Under the pieces are notes generated by a model. The model did no database searches, had not been told where the DNA came from, and worked only from the letters and a program-made list of their open reading frames with translations. From the NCBI GenBank assembly GCA_036555725.1, contig DATBKU010000048.1, positions 1-64,000 on the forward strand: a stretch of DNA of 64,000 nucleotides, written 5' to 3'. This stretch comes from CALAED01 sp036555725 (GTDB lineage: Bacteria > Actinomycetota > Actinomycetes > Streptosporangiales > Streptosporangiaceae). Below are positions 8,279 through 17,200 of the stretch, piece after piece. The position numbers were made by a program, and so were the translations under genes. How positions within the stretch are numbered: the first letter of the stretch is position 1; each line of letters begins with the position of its first letter.

Positions 8279-8897
8279 GTTCCTCGCCGGGCAGGACGGC
8301 GATCCCATCGGGGTCGACCGCTGCCTTCGGGAGCTGCTCGGCACGGGCGAAGGCGGCTGCTGCCTGGAGATCGGCTGCGGCACCGGCGTGCACGCGGCCC
8401 ACATCCGCAAGCTCGGTTGGACGCCGGTCGGCGTCGACATCTCCGCGCGAATGCTCCGGTACGCCCGAGGTCGGCTGCCCGTCGTGCGGGCCGATGCCGA
8501 GCAGCTGCCGGCACGCACGAACTCCGTCAACGCCGTCGTCGCGAGCATGGTGCACACCGACATGCCCCGATACCCGGCGGTGCTGCGCGAGGCGGCCAGG
8601 GTGCTGGTGCCGGGCGGGGTGTTCGTGCACGTCGGCGTGCACCCCTGCTTCTGCGGCGGGTTCGCCGACCGAAACGACCTCGACGCCGTGGTAATCCGCC
8701 CCGGCTATCTCGACGGCCACTGGACCAAGGCGTCCTGGACCGATCGCGGCGTTCGGGACAAGGTCGGCGCTACGCACTGGCCGCTGCCCGAGCTGCTGCA
8801 GGCGTTTCTCGCGGCTGGGCTGACGCTCGAGCGGTTCGCTGAGGGCGGTGCGCCGGTCCCGGCTGTCCTGGGTGTGCGAGCGCGGAAGCCGAGTTGA
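8274..8897 (+). pseudogene. Class I SAM methyltransferase lacking its start
   Basis: The open frame from 8274 encodes FLAGQDGDP, then SAM motif I LEIGCGTG, DISARML, and RVLVPGG-VFVHVG, ending at 8897. This is a normal small-molecule methyltransferase body. There is no ATG, GTG or TTG before motif I; the first possible start, GTG 8388, would remove the SAM-binding loop. Upstream sequence belongs to a PhyH remnant in another frame. The N-terminus was therefore probably lost by a deletion, leaving a broken gene. If a non-standard start were used it could still function. The TGA overlaps the -35-like TTGACG of the next gene. Confidence 0.65.
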
Positions 8898-8925
8898 CGC
8901 GCCGGCCGGATCGAGCGCCTATCGT
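8894..8925 (+). promoter_or_regulatory. Leaderless-type promoter for the APH-like gene
   Basis: TTGACG (8894-8899) and TATCGT (8920-8925) precede GTG 8933 by exactly 7 bases, the spacing expected for leaderless transcripts in actinomycetes. The 20-base spacer is longer than ideal. Confidence 0.5.
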
Positions 8926-8932
8926 CTACGGG

Positions 8933-9730
8933 GTGACGACGGATCAAGAGGTGCCTCTGCCCGGGGGCGACGTGACCGACGGGGTCGTCCGCGTGGGCGA
9001 CACGGTACGGCGCCCGATGCGCGACCACTCCCCGGCCGTCCATGGCCTGCTGCGTCACCTGGCGGCCGTGGGGTTCGACGGCGCGCCGCGGGTGCTCGGG
9101 ATCGACGAGCGGGGGCGGGAGATCCTCAGCTGGCTGCCGGGCCAGACCGCGCACCGGCCGCTGCCCCGCTACGCGGGCACCGAGGAGGCGCTGACCGCGC
9201 TGGGCCGGCTGCTGCGCCGGTTCCACGACGCGGCCGTCTCGTACGAGCCGCCGCGCGGGGCGACCTGGGACAGTCAGGCCGCCGCCAACCCCGACGAGCC
9301 GCCCGAACTGGTCGGGCACTGCGACGTGACGATGGAGAACGTCGTCTTCCGCGACGACCTGCCGTACGCCCTGATCGACTTCGACCTGGCCCGGCCGACG
9401 ACCCGGCTGTTCGACGTCGTGACGACGTTGCGGCACTGGGCGCCGCTCACCGATCCGGCGGACCGCGACCCGCTGCTGCGCACCGCCGACGTCGGGGGCC
9501 GGATGGCGGCGTTCTGCACTGCGTACGGGCTCGGCGGCGAGCGGCGCCGCGAGGTGCTGCCGGCCGCGCGGCTCCGGTTCGAACGGTCGTACGCGGCGAT
9601 GCGCGAGCGGGCCGAGCTGCGGGGCGGCGGCTGGGCGCGGATGTGGCGGGCCGGGGTCGGGGACCGCATCCTCCGTGCCCAGGACTGGCTCGAGTGTCAC
9701 TGGGACGACCTCGATGCCCACCTGTCCTGA
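8933..9730 (+). CDS. Aminoglycoside phosphotransferase (APH) family protein
   Basis: 265 aa. The C-terminal half holds the kinase-like catalytic block LVGHCDVTMENVVFRDD and the metal-binding LIDFDLARP. The beginning is VPLPGGDVTDGVVRVGDTVRRP, a frequent actinomycete subfamily. Such proteins phosphorylate small hydroxylated molecules; this subfamily is not shown to confer drug resistance. GTG 8933 is chosen because a -10 box lies 7 bases upstream. The alternative TTG 8894 would use the -35-like hexamer as a start. The last 17 bases overlap cbiB. Confidence 0.85.
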   Translation: MTTDQEVPLPGGDVTDGVVRVGDTVRRPMRDHSPAVHGLLRHLAAVGFDGAPRVLGIDERGREILSWLPGQTAHRPLPRYAGTEEALTALGRLLRRFHDAAVSYEPPRGATWDSQAAANPDEPPELVGHCDVTMENVVFRDDLPYALIDFDLARPTTRLFDVVTTLRHWAPLTDPADRDPLLRTADVGGRMAAFCTAYGLGGERRREVLPAARLRFERSYAAMRERAELRGGGWARMWRAGVGDRILRAQDWLECHWDDLDAHLS

Positions 9731-10649
9731 CGGTCTGGGCCTGCTGCTCGGGGCCGCCGCCGACGCACTCACCGGGGATCCGCGGCGCGGGCATCCGGTC
9801 GCGGCCTTCGGACGGACGGCCGCCGCCCTGGAACGAAAGGTGTACGCCGACACGCGAAGGTCGGGGGCGCTGTTCGCCGGGATCTGCGTCGCCGGCGTCG
9901 CCGCTCTCGGCCTCGCCGCCCAGCGGGCGACCCGCGGCCGGCCGGTGGCGCGTACGGCGGTCACGGCCGTGGCCACGTGGACCGTGCTGGGCGGGACCAG
10001 CCTTGGCCGGGAGGGCACGGCCATGGCGCGGGCCATGCGGCACGGCGACCTCGACGCCGCCCGCGCCCGCCTCGGTCACCTATGCGCCCGCGAACCGGAC
10101 GGCCTCGACGAAGCCGGCCTGACCCGGGCGACCGTGGAGTCGGTCGCCGAGAACACCTCGGACGCCGTGGTCGCGCCGCTGCTGTGGGGTGCTGTCGCCG
10201 GAATCCCGGGCCTGCTGGCCTACCGCGCGATCAACACGCTCGACGCGATGGTCGGCTACCGGAACGCGCGGTACGCGAACTTCGGCTGGGCCGCGGCCCG
10301 GCTGGACGACCTCGCCAACTGGCTCCCGGCCCGGCTGACCGCGCTGATCACTGTGCTGTGCGCGCCGCTGGCCGGCGGGTCGCCGCGCAGGTCGTACGAG
10401 ACGTGGCGGCGGTACGGGAGCGCCCACCCGAGCCCGAACGCCGGCCGGTGCGAGGCCGCAGTCGCCGGCGCCCTGGGGGTCCGCCTCGGCGGCGCCAACG
10501 CCTACGACGGCCACACGGAGCGGCGGCCCGAGCTCGGCGACGGCCGCCGCCCCGAGATCGCCGACATCACCCGGGCCGTACGGCTCGCGCGCGCCGCCAC
10601 CCTCGTCGCGGTCCTGGCCGCCGCGACCGTCCGTTGGGTCCGGCGATGA
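9714..10649 (+). CDS. cbiB: Adenosylcobinamide-phosphate synthase CbiB/CobD
   Basis: 311 aa integral membrane enzyme that joins adenosylcobyric acid and (R)-1-amino-2-propanol phosphate, late in cobalamin synthesis. Visible family signatures are GDPRRGHPVAAFGR at the N-terminus, the highly conserved ESVAENTSDAVVAPLLWGAV block and the LDAMVGYRN motif, with hydrophobic segments near 40-85, 150-180 and the C-terminus. ATG 9714 is used because the family begins close to the GDPxxGHP motif. It overlaps the preceding APH gene and couples to cobQ through ATGA (10646-10649). Confidence 0.93.
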   Translation: MPTCPDGLGLLLGAAADALTGDPRRGHPVAAFGRTAAALERKVYADTRRSGALFAGICVAGVAALGLAAQRATRGRPVARTAVTAVATWTVLGGTSLGREGTAMARAMRHGDLDAARARLGHLCAREPDGLDEAGLTRATVESVAENTSDAVVAPLLWGAVAGIPGLLAYRAINTLDAMVGYRNARYANFGWAAARLDDLANWLPARLTALITVLCAPLAGGSPRRSYETWRRYGSAHPSPNAGRCEAAVAGALGVRLGGANAYDGHTERRPELGDGRRPEIADITRAVRLARAATLVAVLAAATVRWVRR

Positions 10650-12145
10650 ACGGGACGCTGCTGGTCGCGGGCACGACCTCGGATGCCGGCAAGAGCGTGG
10701 TCACCGCCGGGATCTGCCGCTGGCTGGCCCGGCGGGGGATCAAGGTCGCGCCGTTCAAGGCGCAGAACATGTCGCTCAACTCGATGGTCACGCCGGATGG
10801 CGCGGAGATCGGCCGGGCCCAGGTCATGCAGGCCCAGGCGGCGGGAATCGAGCCGAGCGCGCACCTTAACCCGGTGCTGCTCAAGCCGGGCAGCGACCGG
10901 CGCAGCCAGGTCGTCGTGCTCGGCCATCCGGTCACCGAGGTCGACGCCCTCGAGTACGGTGCGCACAAGGACCGGCTGCGGGAGGTGGTGCTGGCCAGCC
11001 TGGCCACGCTGCGGCAGGAGTACGACGTCGTCATCTGCGAGGGCGCGGGCAGCCCGGCCGAGATCAACCTACGCGACGGCGACATCTCCAACATGGGGCT
11101 GGCCAGGGCCGCGGACATACCGGTGATCGTGGTCGGCGACATCGACCGGGGCGGCGTGTTCGCCGCGCTCTACGGCACGGTCGGCCTGCTCGACCCCGAT
11201 GACCAGGCCCTCGTCGCAGGTTTCGTCATCAACAAGTTCCGTGGCGCCGTCGAGCTGCTGGAGCCGGGTCTCGACCAGCTCCACGGGCTCACCGGACGGC
11301 CGACTCTCGGCGTGCTGCCCTGGCTGGACGGGCTATGGCTCGACGTCGAGGACTCACTGGCGCTGGACGGCCCCCGCCCCCAAGCCGCCCCGCCGTACGG
11401 CGCGCAGCCGCTGCGGGTCGCGGTCGTCCGGCTGCCGCGCATCTCCAACTTCACCGACCTCGACGCGCTGGCCTGCGAGCCCGGTGTGCAGGTGCGGTAC
11501 GTCACGGCGCCGGGCGAGCTGGCCGACGCCGACCTTGTCGTGCTGCCCGGCTCCCGGGCCACCGTGGCCGACCTCGGCTGGCTGCGGGCGCGCGGGCTCG
11601 CCGCCGAGGTGCGCCGCCGCGCCGCCGAGGGCCGTCCGGTGCTCGGCATCTGCGGCGGCTACCAGATCCTCGCCCGCGAGATCGTCGACGACGTCGAATC
11701 GTGCGCCGGCGTGGTGGATGGCCTCGGCCTGCTGCCCGTACGGGTGGAGTTCGCGCCCGGCAAGCGGCTGCGCCGGCCCGTCGGCACGGCGTACGGCGAG
11801 GAGGTGCGGGCGTACGAGATCCACCACGGTATCGCCGCGGTCGACGACGGCGCGGAGCCGTTCCTCGACGGCTGCCGCGCCGGCTCGGTCTGGGGCACCA
11901 CCTGGCACGGCGCGTTCGAGAACGACGGCTTCCGGCGGGCCTATCTCGCCGACGTGGCCCGGGTGGCCGGACGCGACTTCACCTCGGCCCCGGACGTGTC
12001 GTTCGCGGCGCTGCGCGAGGCCCGCCTCGACGCGCTGGGCGATCTGGTCGAGCAGCATCTTGACACCGATTCCGTGCTCCGCCTCATCAACGAGGGTGTC
12101 CCGGCCGGTCTGCCGGTCGTACCCCCCGGCGGCCCGCTAGGGTGA
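10646..12145 (+). CDS. cobQ: Cobyric acid synthase CobQ
   Basis: 499 aa. It amidates side chains b, d, e and g of adenosylcobyrinic a,c-diamide using glutamine and ATP. The N-terminal dethiobiotin-synthetase-like ATPase carries GTTSDAGKS and FKAQNMSLNS; the C-terminal triad glutamine amidotransferase has the nucleophile motif LGICGGYQIL and the His motif TWHGAFEND. The length is typical. Translation is coupled to cbiB by a 4-base overlap. It probably acts just before CbiB. No cobalamin riboswitch is visible upstream of this block. Confidence 0.95.
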   Translation: MNGTLLVAGTTSDAGKSVVTAGICRWLARRGIKVAPFKAQNMSLNSMVTPDGAEIGRAQVMQAQAAGIEPSAHLNPVLLKPGSDRRSQVVVLGHPVTEVDALEYGAHKDRLREVVLASLATLRQEYDVVICEGAGSPAEINLRDGDISNMGLARAADIPVIVVGDIDRGGVFAALYGTVGLLDPDDQALVAGFVINKFRGAVELLEPGLDQLHGLTGRPTLGVLPWLDGLWLDVEDSLALDGPRPQAAPPYGAQPLRVAVVRLPRISNFTDLDALACEPGVQVRYVTAPGELADADLVVLPGSRATVADLGWLRARGLAAEVRRRAAEGRPVLGICGGYQILAREIVDDVESCAGVVDGLGLLPVRVEFAPGKRLRRPVGTAYGEEVRAYEIHHGIAAVDDGAEPFLDGCRAGSVWGTTWHGAFENDGFRRAYLADVARVAGRDFTSAPDVSFAALREARLDALGDLVEQHLDTDSVLRLINEGVPAGLPVVPPGGPLG

Positions 12146-12169
12146 TCCACTCGGAGGCCGTACAGAACG

Positions 12170-12197
12170 CATTCGCATCCCTCGCGGGAGGCGAATG
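12170..12197. terminator. Hairpin downstream of cobQ
   Basis: CATTCGC / GCGAATG form a perfect 7-base stem with a 14-base interior, 25 bases after the cobQ stop. It has no U tract, so termination is only probable. Confidence 0.4.
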
Positions 12198-12217
12198 ACC
12201 GCTGGAGGGGTTGCTGG

Positions 12218-12814
12218 ATGAGCGCTGCGCTGATCGTTCCGGTGCTGAAGGCCCGGATACCCGTGGACCTGCAACTGGAATTCCCGCTCCCTCCGGGCGA
12301 GGCGCCGCTGTGCGAGCCGCTCGCCGGCGACGTCTACGTCTCGTACGTGCTCGACTTCACCGAACGGTACGAGTACGTCACCCCGCGGCGCTGTGCCGAG
12401 CTCGGGTTGACGCCGGCGACGCTGCGCGAGCGGGCGACCGACAACCTGCGCACCCGCCAGGCCGGCCTCACGCTGGACTGGAGCACCGCGGCGAGGGCGG
12501 TGACGATCACCGTCGGCGGCGGCCTCGAGTCCGGCCTGGTGCTCGACGACGACCTGATGGACAAGCTCACCCAGGACGTCGAGGGCGACCTCGTCGTCGC
12601 CGTCCCGGCCCGCGACGTACTGGTCGCGACGGGCACCGGCCACCAGGACGGCATCGCCGAGCTGCGCCGGGCCGTCGACGAGGTCTGGCAGCAGGGCGGC
12701 GGCCACGGCGGCGGCGCGGGCGTCCTCACGGAGCGGCTGGTCGCCAAGGACCTGCTGGTCCGCGCCCGCGACGGCTGGCAGCTCCTGGACCGTACCGCCG
12801 CCTCGCCCGCGTAG
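12218..12814 (+). CDS. DUF1444-like protein
   Basis: 198 aa soluble protein with no signal peptide. The sequence VEGDLVVAVPARDVLVATGTG followed by an LRRAVDEVW helix resembles the DUF1444 (YtpQ) family, in which the protein begins with a beta-rich segment and ends with VPxRDxLL-type strands; no function is established. ATG 12218 is preceded by GGAGGGG. The gene sits between cobQ and a phospholipase-D-like gene and is not an obvious part of cobalamin synthesis. Family assignment is moderate. Confidence 0.6.
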   Translation: MSAALIVPVLKARIPVDLQLEFPLPPGEAPLCEPLAGDVYVSYVLDFTERYEYVTPRRCAELGLTPATLRERATDNLRTRQAGLTLDWSTAARAVTITVGGGLESGLVLDDDLMDKLTQDVEGDLVVAVPARDVLVATGTGHQDGIAELRRAVDEVWQQGGGHGGGAGVLTERLVAKDLLVRARDGWQLLDRTAASPA

Positions 12815-12824
12815 CCCCCTGGTA

Positions 12825-12837
12825 CGCACCCGGTGCG
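12825..12837. terminator. Short hairpin after the DUF1444-like gene
   Basis: CGCACC / GGTGCG pair around a single base, 10 bases after the stop codon. Weak evidence for termination. The rest of 12838-13013 shows nothing more. Confidence 0.3.
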
Positions 12838-13013
12838 GGATCCAGATTTTGTCGCCGGTTTGCCCTGCTGCGGCGGCCGCCATTCCCTCGGCCGAACATC
12901 GTAGGACCGTACGCGGCAACCGGCGCGATGTCGCATTCGGCCAGAATGGGCCTTTCATGCTGAGCTGAGCCGGATTGTGCTTCACACTGGGGCCGTCGAC
13001 GTATGGGGGCGTC

Positions 13014-14114
13014 ATGCCGGTGCGGGTGGGCGGTATCGAGCTGTACATGGGGCCGAAGGCGCTGGGTGGTCCGGATGATCTGGACGGTGTGATCCGAGAG
13101 TTCATCGCGGGGGCGCGGCACACCCTGCAGGTGGCGGTGCAGGAGCTGGACTCCCGGGTGATCGCGCAGGCGCTGTTGGCGGCGAAGGCGGCGAAGGTGC
13201 GGGTGCAGCTCATCTTGGAGGGCGATTACCTGCTGGAAGACCCGCCTGCCGCCGACCCGTGGCAACCGGCCGGGGACAACGAGGAGAACCGGCTGATCCA
13301 CGACGCGCTATTGCGTGCGGGCGTGGACCTGATCACGGATTTGAATCCGGCGATCTTCCACCAGAAGTTCATCGTCCGCGACGTCGGCGAACCGACGGCC
13401 GCGGTGCTGACCGGGTCGACCAACTTCACCCTCACCGACACGGGCACCAACCAGGCGACCCGCGGCCGCGTCGTGGGCAACAATCTCAACCATGTCGTGA
13501 TCCTGCATGGGCAGAGCGTCGCCACTCAGTACCTGGCGGAATTCACCCGAATGCGGACGGGCACCTTCGGGGAACTGCACGAACGCAACGAAGGCAGACC
13601 GGCAGAGTTCCGGTTGGGTGGTATCCGCGTCAAACCGCTCTTCGCACCCCAGCACGGGCCGGAAATGGAGATCATGAAACAGATGCTCAAGGCCGCCGCG
13701 AGCGTCGATTTCGCGATGTTCACGTTCGCCCGGTCCTCGGGCATCGACGACACGATGATCCGCCTGGCCCCATCCTTGACACGAATCCGCGGCGTCCTCG
13801 ACCGCGGGCAGGGCTCTCAGGTCTGGGCCGCGACAGAACCCTTGAAGGCCGCGGGCGTCCAACTGTCGGAGAACAAACCCGGCACCGGTGTCCGCAAGGT
13901 CCACCACAAGCTGATGGTCATCGACGAACGCCTCGTCATCGTCGGCAGCTTCAACTACACCGCCCCGGCGACAACGTTGAACGACGAGAACATCATCGTC
14001 CTCGGTGACCTTGAGGAAACCCGCTCCGCCGCCGAGGCCGCCCAACGCACCCTCGCCGCGTACGCCCTCGCGGAGATCACCCGCATCATCACCCAGCTGT
14101 CCCAACCCGTGTAG
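13014..14114 (+). CDS. Phospholipase D-like (HKD) domain protein
   Basis: 366 aa with two HKD-type half sites: FHQKFIVRD with GSTNFT (about residues 115-145) and VHHKLMVIDERLVIVGSFNYT (about 295-315). The pair of HxK motifs forms one active site in PLD-superfamily nucleases and phosphodiesterases. There is no signal peptide or membrane segment, so it is probably cytoplasmic. Nuclease activity seems at least as likely as lipid hydrolysis. ATG 13014 follows a G-rich ribosome site. It is not an obvious functional partner of flanking cobQ and cobN. Confidence 0.8.
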   Translation: MPVRVGGIELYMGPKALGGPDDLDGVIREFIAGARHTLQVAVQELDSRVIAQALLAAKAAKVRVQLILEGDYLLEDPPAADPWQPAGDNEENRLIHDALLRAGVDLITDLNPAIFHQKFIVRDVGEPTAAVLTGSTNFTLTDTGTNQATRGRVVGNNLNHVVILHGQSVATQYLAEFTRMRTGTFGELHERNEGRPAEFRLGGIRVKPLFAPQHGPEMEIMKQMLKAAASVDFAMFTFARSSGIDDTMIRLAPSLTRIRGVLDRGQGSQVWAATEPLKAAGVQLSENKPGTGVRKVHHKLMVIDERLVIVGSFNYTAPATTLNDENIIVLGDLEETRSAAEAAQRTLAAYALAEITRIITQLSQPV

Positions 14115-14202
14115 CTGACCGCCGCCTGTCGAAAGGAGGGCACCGTCGCCACCGTGCGACAGCCGGCGAAGCGGGCCTGAGCCCGAGGCAGGCTGAGGAA
14201 TC

Positions 14203-14208
14203 TAGACT
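14203..14208 (+). promoter_or_regulatory. -10 box TAGACT, leaderless start of cobN
   Basis: TAGACT lies 7 bases upstream of the cobN ATG, the hallmark of a leaderless actinobacterial gene. No clear -35 and no riboswitch are visible. Confidence 0.5.
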
Positions 14209-14215
14209 GCCGGGG

Positions 14216-17200
14216 ATGCGCATTCTGCTGCTGTCCACGGCCGACACCGAATTGCTCGCCGCCCGGGCGGCCGGGGGGTACCTGACCGCCAACCCGGCCC
14301 GGATCGACCTCGATGAGCTGGCCCGGCTGACCTCAGGCGCCGATCTGGTGGTCGTACGGCTGCTGGGCGGGCGCAAGACGTGGCCGGATGGAGTCGCGGC
14401 GCTGCGTACGGCCGACCGTCCGGTGATCATGCTGGGCGGCGAGGCGGCGCCGGACGCCGAGCTCATGGCGCTGTCGACGGTGCCCACCGGGGTGGCCGCG
14501 GAGGCCCTCGACTACCTGCGTGAGGGCGGCGTCGCGAACCTGCGCGAGCTGGCCCGGTTCCTGTCCGACACGGTGCTGCTCACCGGCGAGGGGTTCGCGC
14601 CGCCGCTCGCCATGCCGTCGTTCGGTCCGCACGGTTCGTACGAGATCCGCGCCGGGCGGCCCACTGTCGGGGTGGTTTTCTACCGAGCGCACGAGCTGTC
14701 CGGCAACACCGCCTTCGTTGACACGCTGTGCGAGCGGATCGAGGCGTACGGAGGGAACGCGCTGCCCATCTTCTGCGGCTCCCTGCGTGGGCTGGAGCGG
14801 CGACCCGCCGAGCGAGCGGAGTCGCCGGCGACTCCGCGACCGGCCCAGCCGGCATCGCAGGGAGCCGGCGGCGGAGCGAGCGAGAAGGGGAGCGCGACCG
14901 AGGACACCGATCCAGGTTTGCTCGACCTGCTCGGGCGGGCCGACGCCGTGATCACGACGGTGCTCGCGGCCGGGGGCGCGGGCGGCAGCGATGACGGTGC
15001 CTGGGACGCCGGCGCGCTGGCCACCTTGAACGTGCCGGTGATCCAGGGGCTCTGCCTGACGACGTCCCATACGGCCTGGGCTGGCTCCGCCGCCGCGCTG
15101 ACCCCGATGGACGCCGCGATGCAGGTGGCCATTCCGGAGTTCGACGGCCGGCTGATCTCCGTGCCGTTCTCATTCAAGGAAGAGGGGCCGGACGGCATCC
15201 CGGTCTACGTGGCCGACCCTGCGCGGGCCGACCGGGTCGCCGGCATCGCCGTCCGGCACGCGCGGCTGCGGCACGTGCCCAACGCCGCAAAGAAGGTCGC
15301 CGTGGTCTTGTCGTCGTACCCGACCAAGCACGCCCGCGTCGGCAACGCGGTCGGCCTCGACACGCCCGCCTCGGCCGTACGGCTGCTGGGCGCGCTGGCC
15401 GACGCGGGGTACGACCTCGGCGGGGCGCCGCCCAAGGACGGCGACGAGCTGATCCACGCGCTGATCGCGGCCGGCGGCCACGACGTCGAGTGGCTCACCG
15501 AGGAGCAGCTCCAGCAGGCCTCCGCGCGGGTGCCGCTGCATGCATACAAGCAATGGTTCGATGCGCTGCCCGAGCCGCTGCGCGAGGGCATCCGCGAGCA
15601 CTGGGGCGAGCCGCCGGGCGACCTTTATACCGAGGGCGACCACGTCGTGCTGGCCTCGCTGCGGTTCGGCAACGTCATCCTGATGATCCAGCCGCCGCGC
15701 GGGTTCGGCGAGAACCCGGTCGCCATCTACCACGACCCCGACCTGCCGCCGTCGCATCACTACCTCGCGGCGTACCGGTGGCTGGAGCACGAGTTCGGCG
15801 CCGACGCGGTGATCCACCTCGGCAAGCACGGCACGCTCGAATGGCTGCCGGGCAAGGGGCTCGGGCTGTCGGCCGAGTGCGCCCCGGACGCCGTGCTCGG
15901 CGACCTGCCGCTGGTCTACCCGTTCATCGTCAACGACCCGGGCGAGGGCACGCAGGCCAAGCGCCGGGGGCACGCCACGGTGGTGGACCACCTGGTGCCG
16001 CCGATGGCGCGGGCCGACACGTACGGCGATCTCGCCAAGCTGGAGCAGCTGCTCGACGAGTACGCCACCGTCCAGGCCCTCGACCCGGCCAAACTCCCGT
16101 CCGTACGCGCGCAGGTCTGGACGCTGGTGCAGGCCGCGCAGCTGCATCACGACCTGCACGTGGCCGACCAGCCGGACGAGACCGAGTTCGACGACTTCGT
16201 GCTGCACATCGACGGCTACCTGTGCGAGATCAAGGACGTACAGATCCGCGACGGCCTGCACATCCTGGGCGCCGCCCCGGCCGGCGAGGCCCGCGTCAAC
16301 CTTGTGCTGGCGGTGCTCCGCGCGGCCCAGGTCTGGGGCGGCCGGTCCACCGGGGATGGTGGGGCGCAGCCAAGGGGGCGAAGCACAGCCCTGCCCGGCC
16401 TGCGCGCCGCGCTCGCCGTCGCGTACGGCCTGGAGGAGCGGGCGCTCCTCGCCGACCCGGGCGCCGTCGTCGACCGGGAGATCGGGCTCACCGAGGTCGT
16501 GGACGGCCCGGCCCGGACGGCCGCGGACGTCGTCGATCTGCTGGAGGCGGCGGCGCGCAGGCTGGTCGAGGAGATGGAGGCGCGCGGCTGGGACCCCGGT
16601 CAGGCGTCCGCGGTGACCGCAGAGGTGCTCGGGCAGGACGTGCCCGAGGTCGGCGGCGTACTGGACTTCGCCGCCACGGAGCTGGTGCCCCGGCTGGACG
16701 CCACGCGCGGCGAGGTCGACGCCGTCCTGCACGCCCTCGACGGGGGCTACGTGCCCGCCGGTCCGTCGGGCTCGCCGACCCGCGGGCTGGTCAACGTGCT
16801 GCCGACCGGGCGCAACTTCTACTCTGTCGACCCCAAGGCGATCCCGTCCCGCAACGCGTGGGACGTCGGCGTGGCGCTGGCCGACTCGCTGATCGCCCGG
16901 CACCGGGCCGACACCGGCGAGTACCCTCGCAGCGTCGGCCTCACCGTCTGGGGCACGTCGGCGATGCGCACCCAGGGCGACGACATCGCCGAGGTGCTCG
17001 CGCTCATCGGGGTCCGGCCGAGGTGGGACGACGCGTCCCGCCGGGTGACCGGCGTCGAGGTTGTGCCGCGCGCCGAGCTGGGACGGCCGCGCATCGACGT
17101 GACGCTGCGCATCTCCGGGTTCTTCCGCGACGCGTTCCCGCACGTCATCGGGCTCATCGATGATGCCATCGCGGCCGTGGCCGACCTGGACGAGCCGGAC

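Noticed and set aside
8894..8932. TTG 8894 as start of the APH-like gene
   Set aside because: The TTG belongs to a -35-like hexamer and a -10 box lies 7 bases before GTG 8933.
14115..14215. Second cobalamin riboswitch before cobN
   Set aside because: No B12 box or conserved core; only a -10 box is visible.
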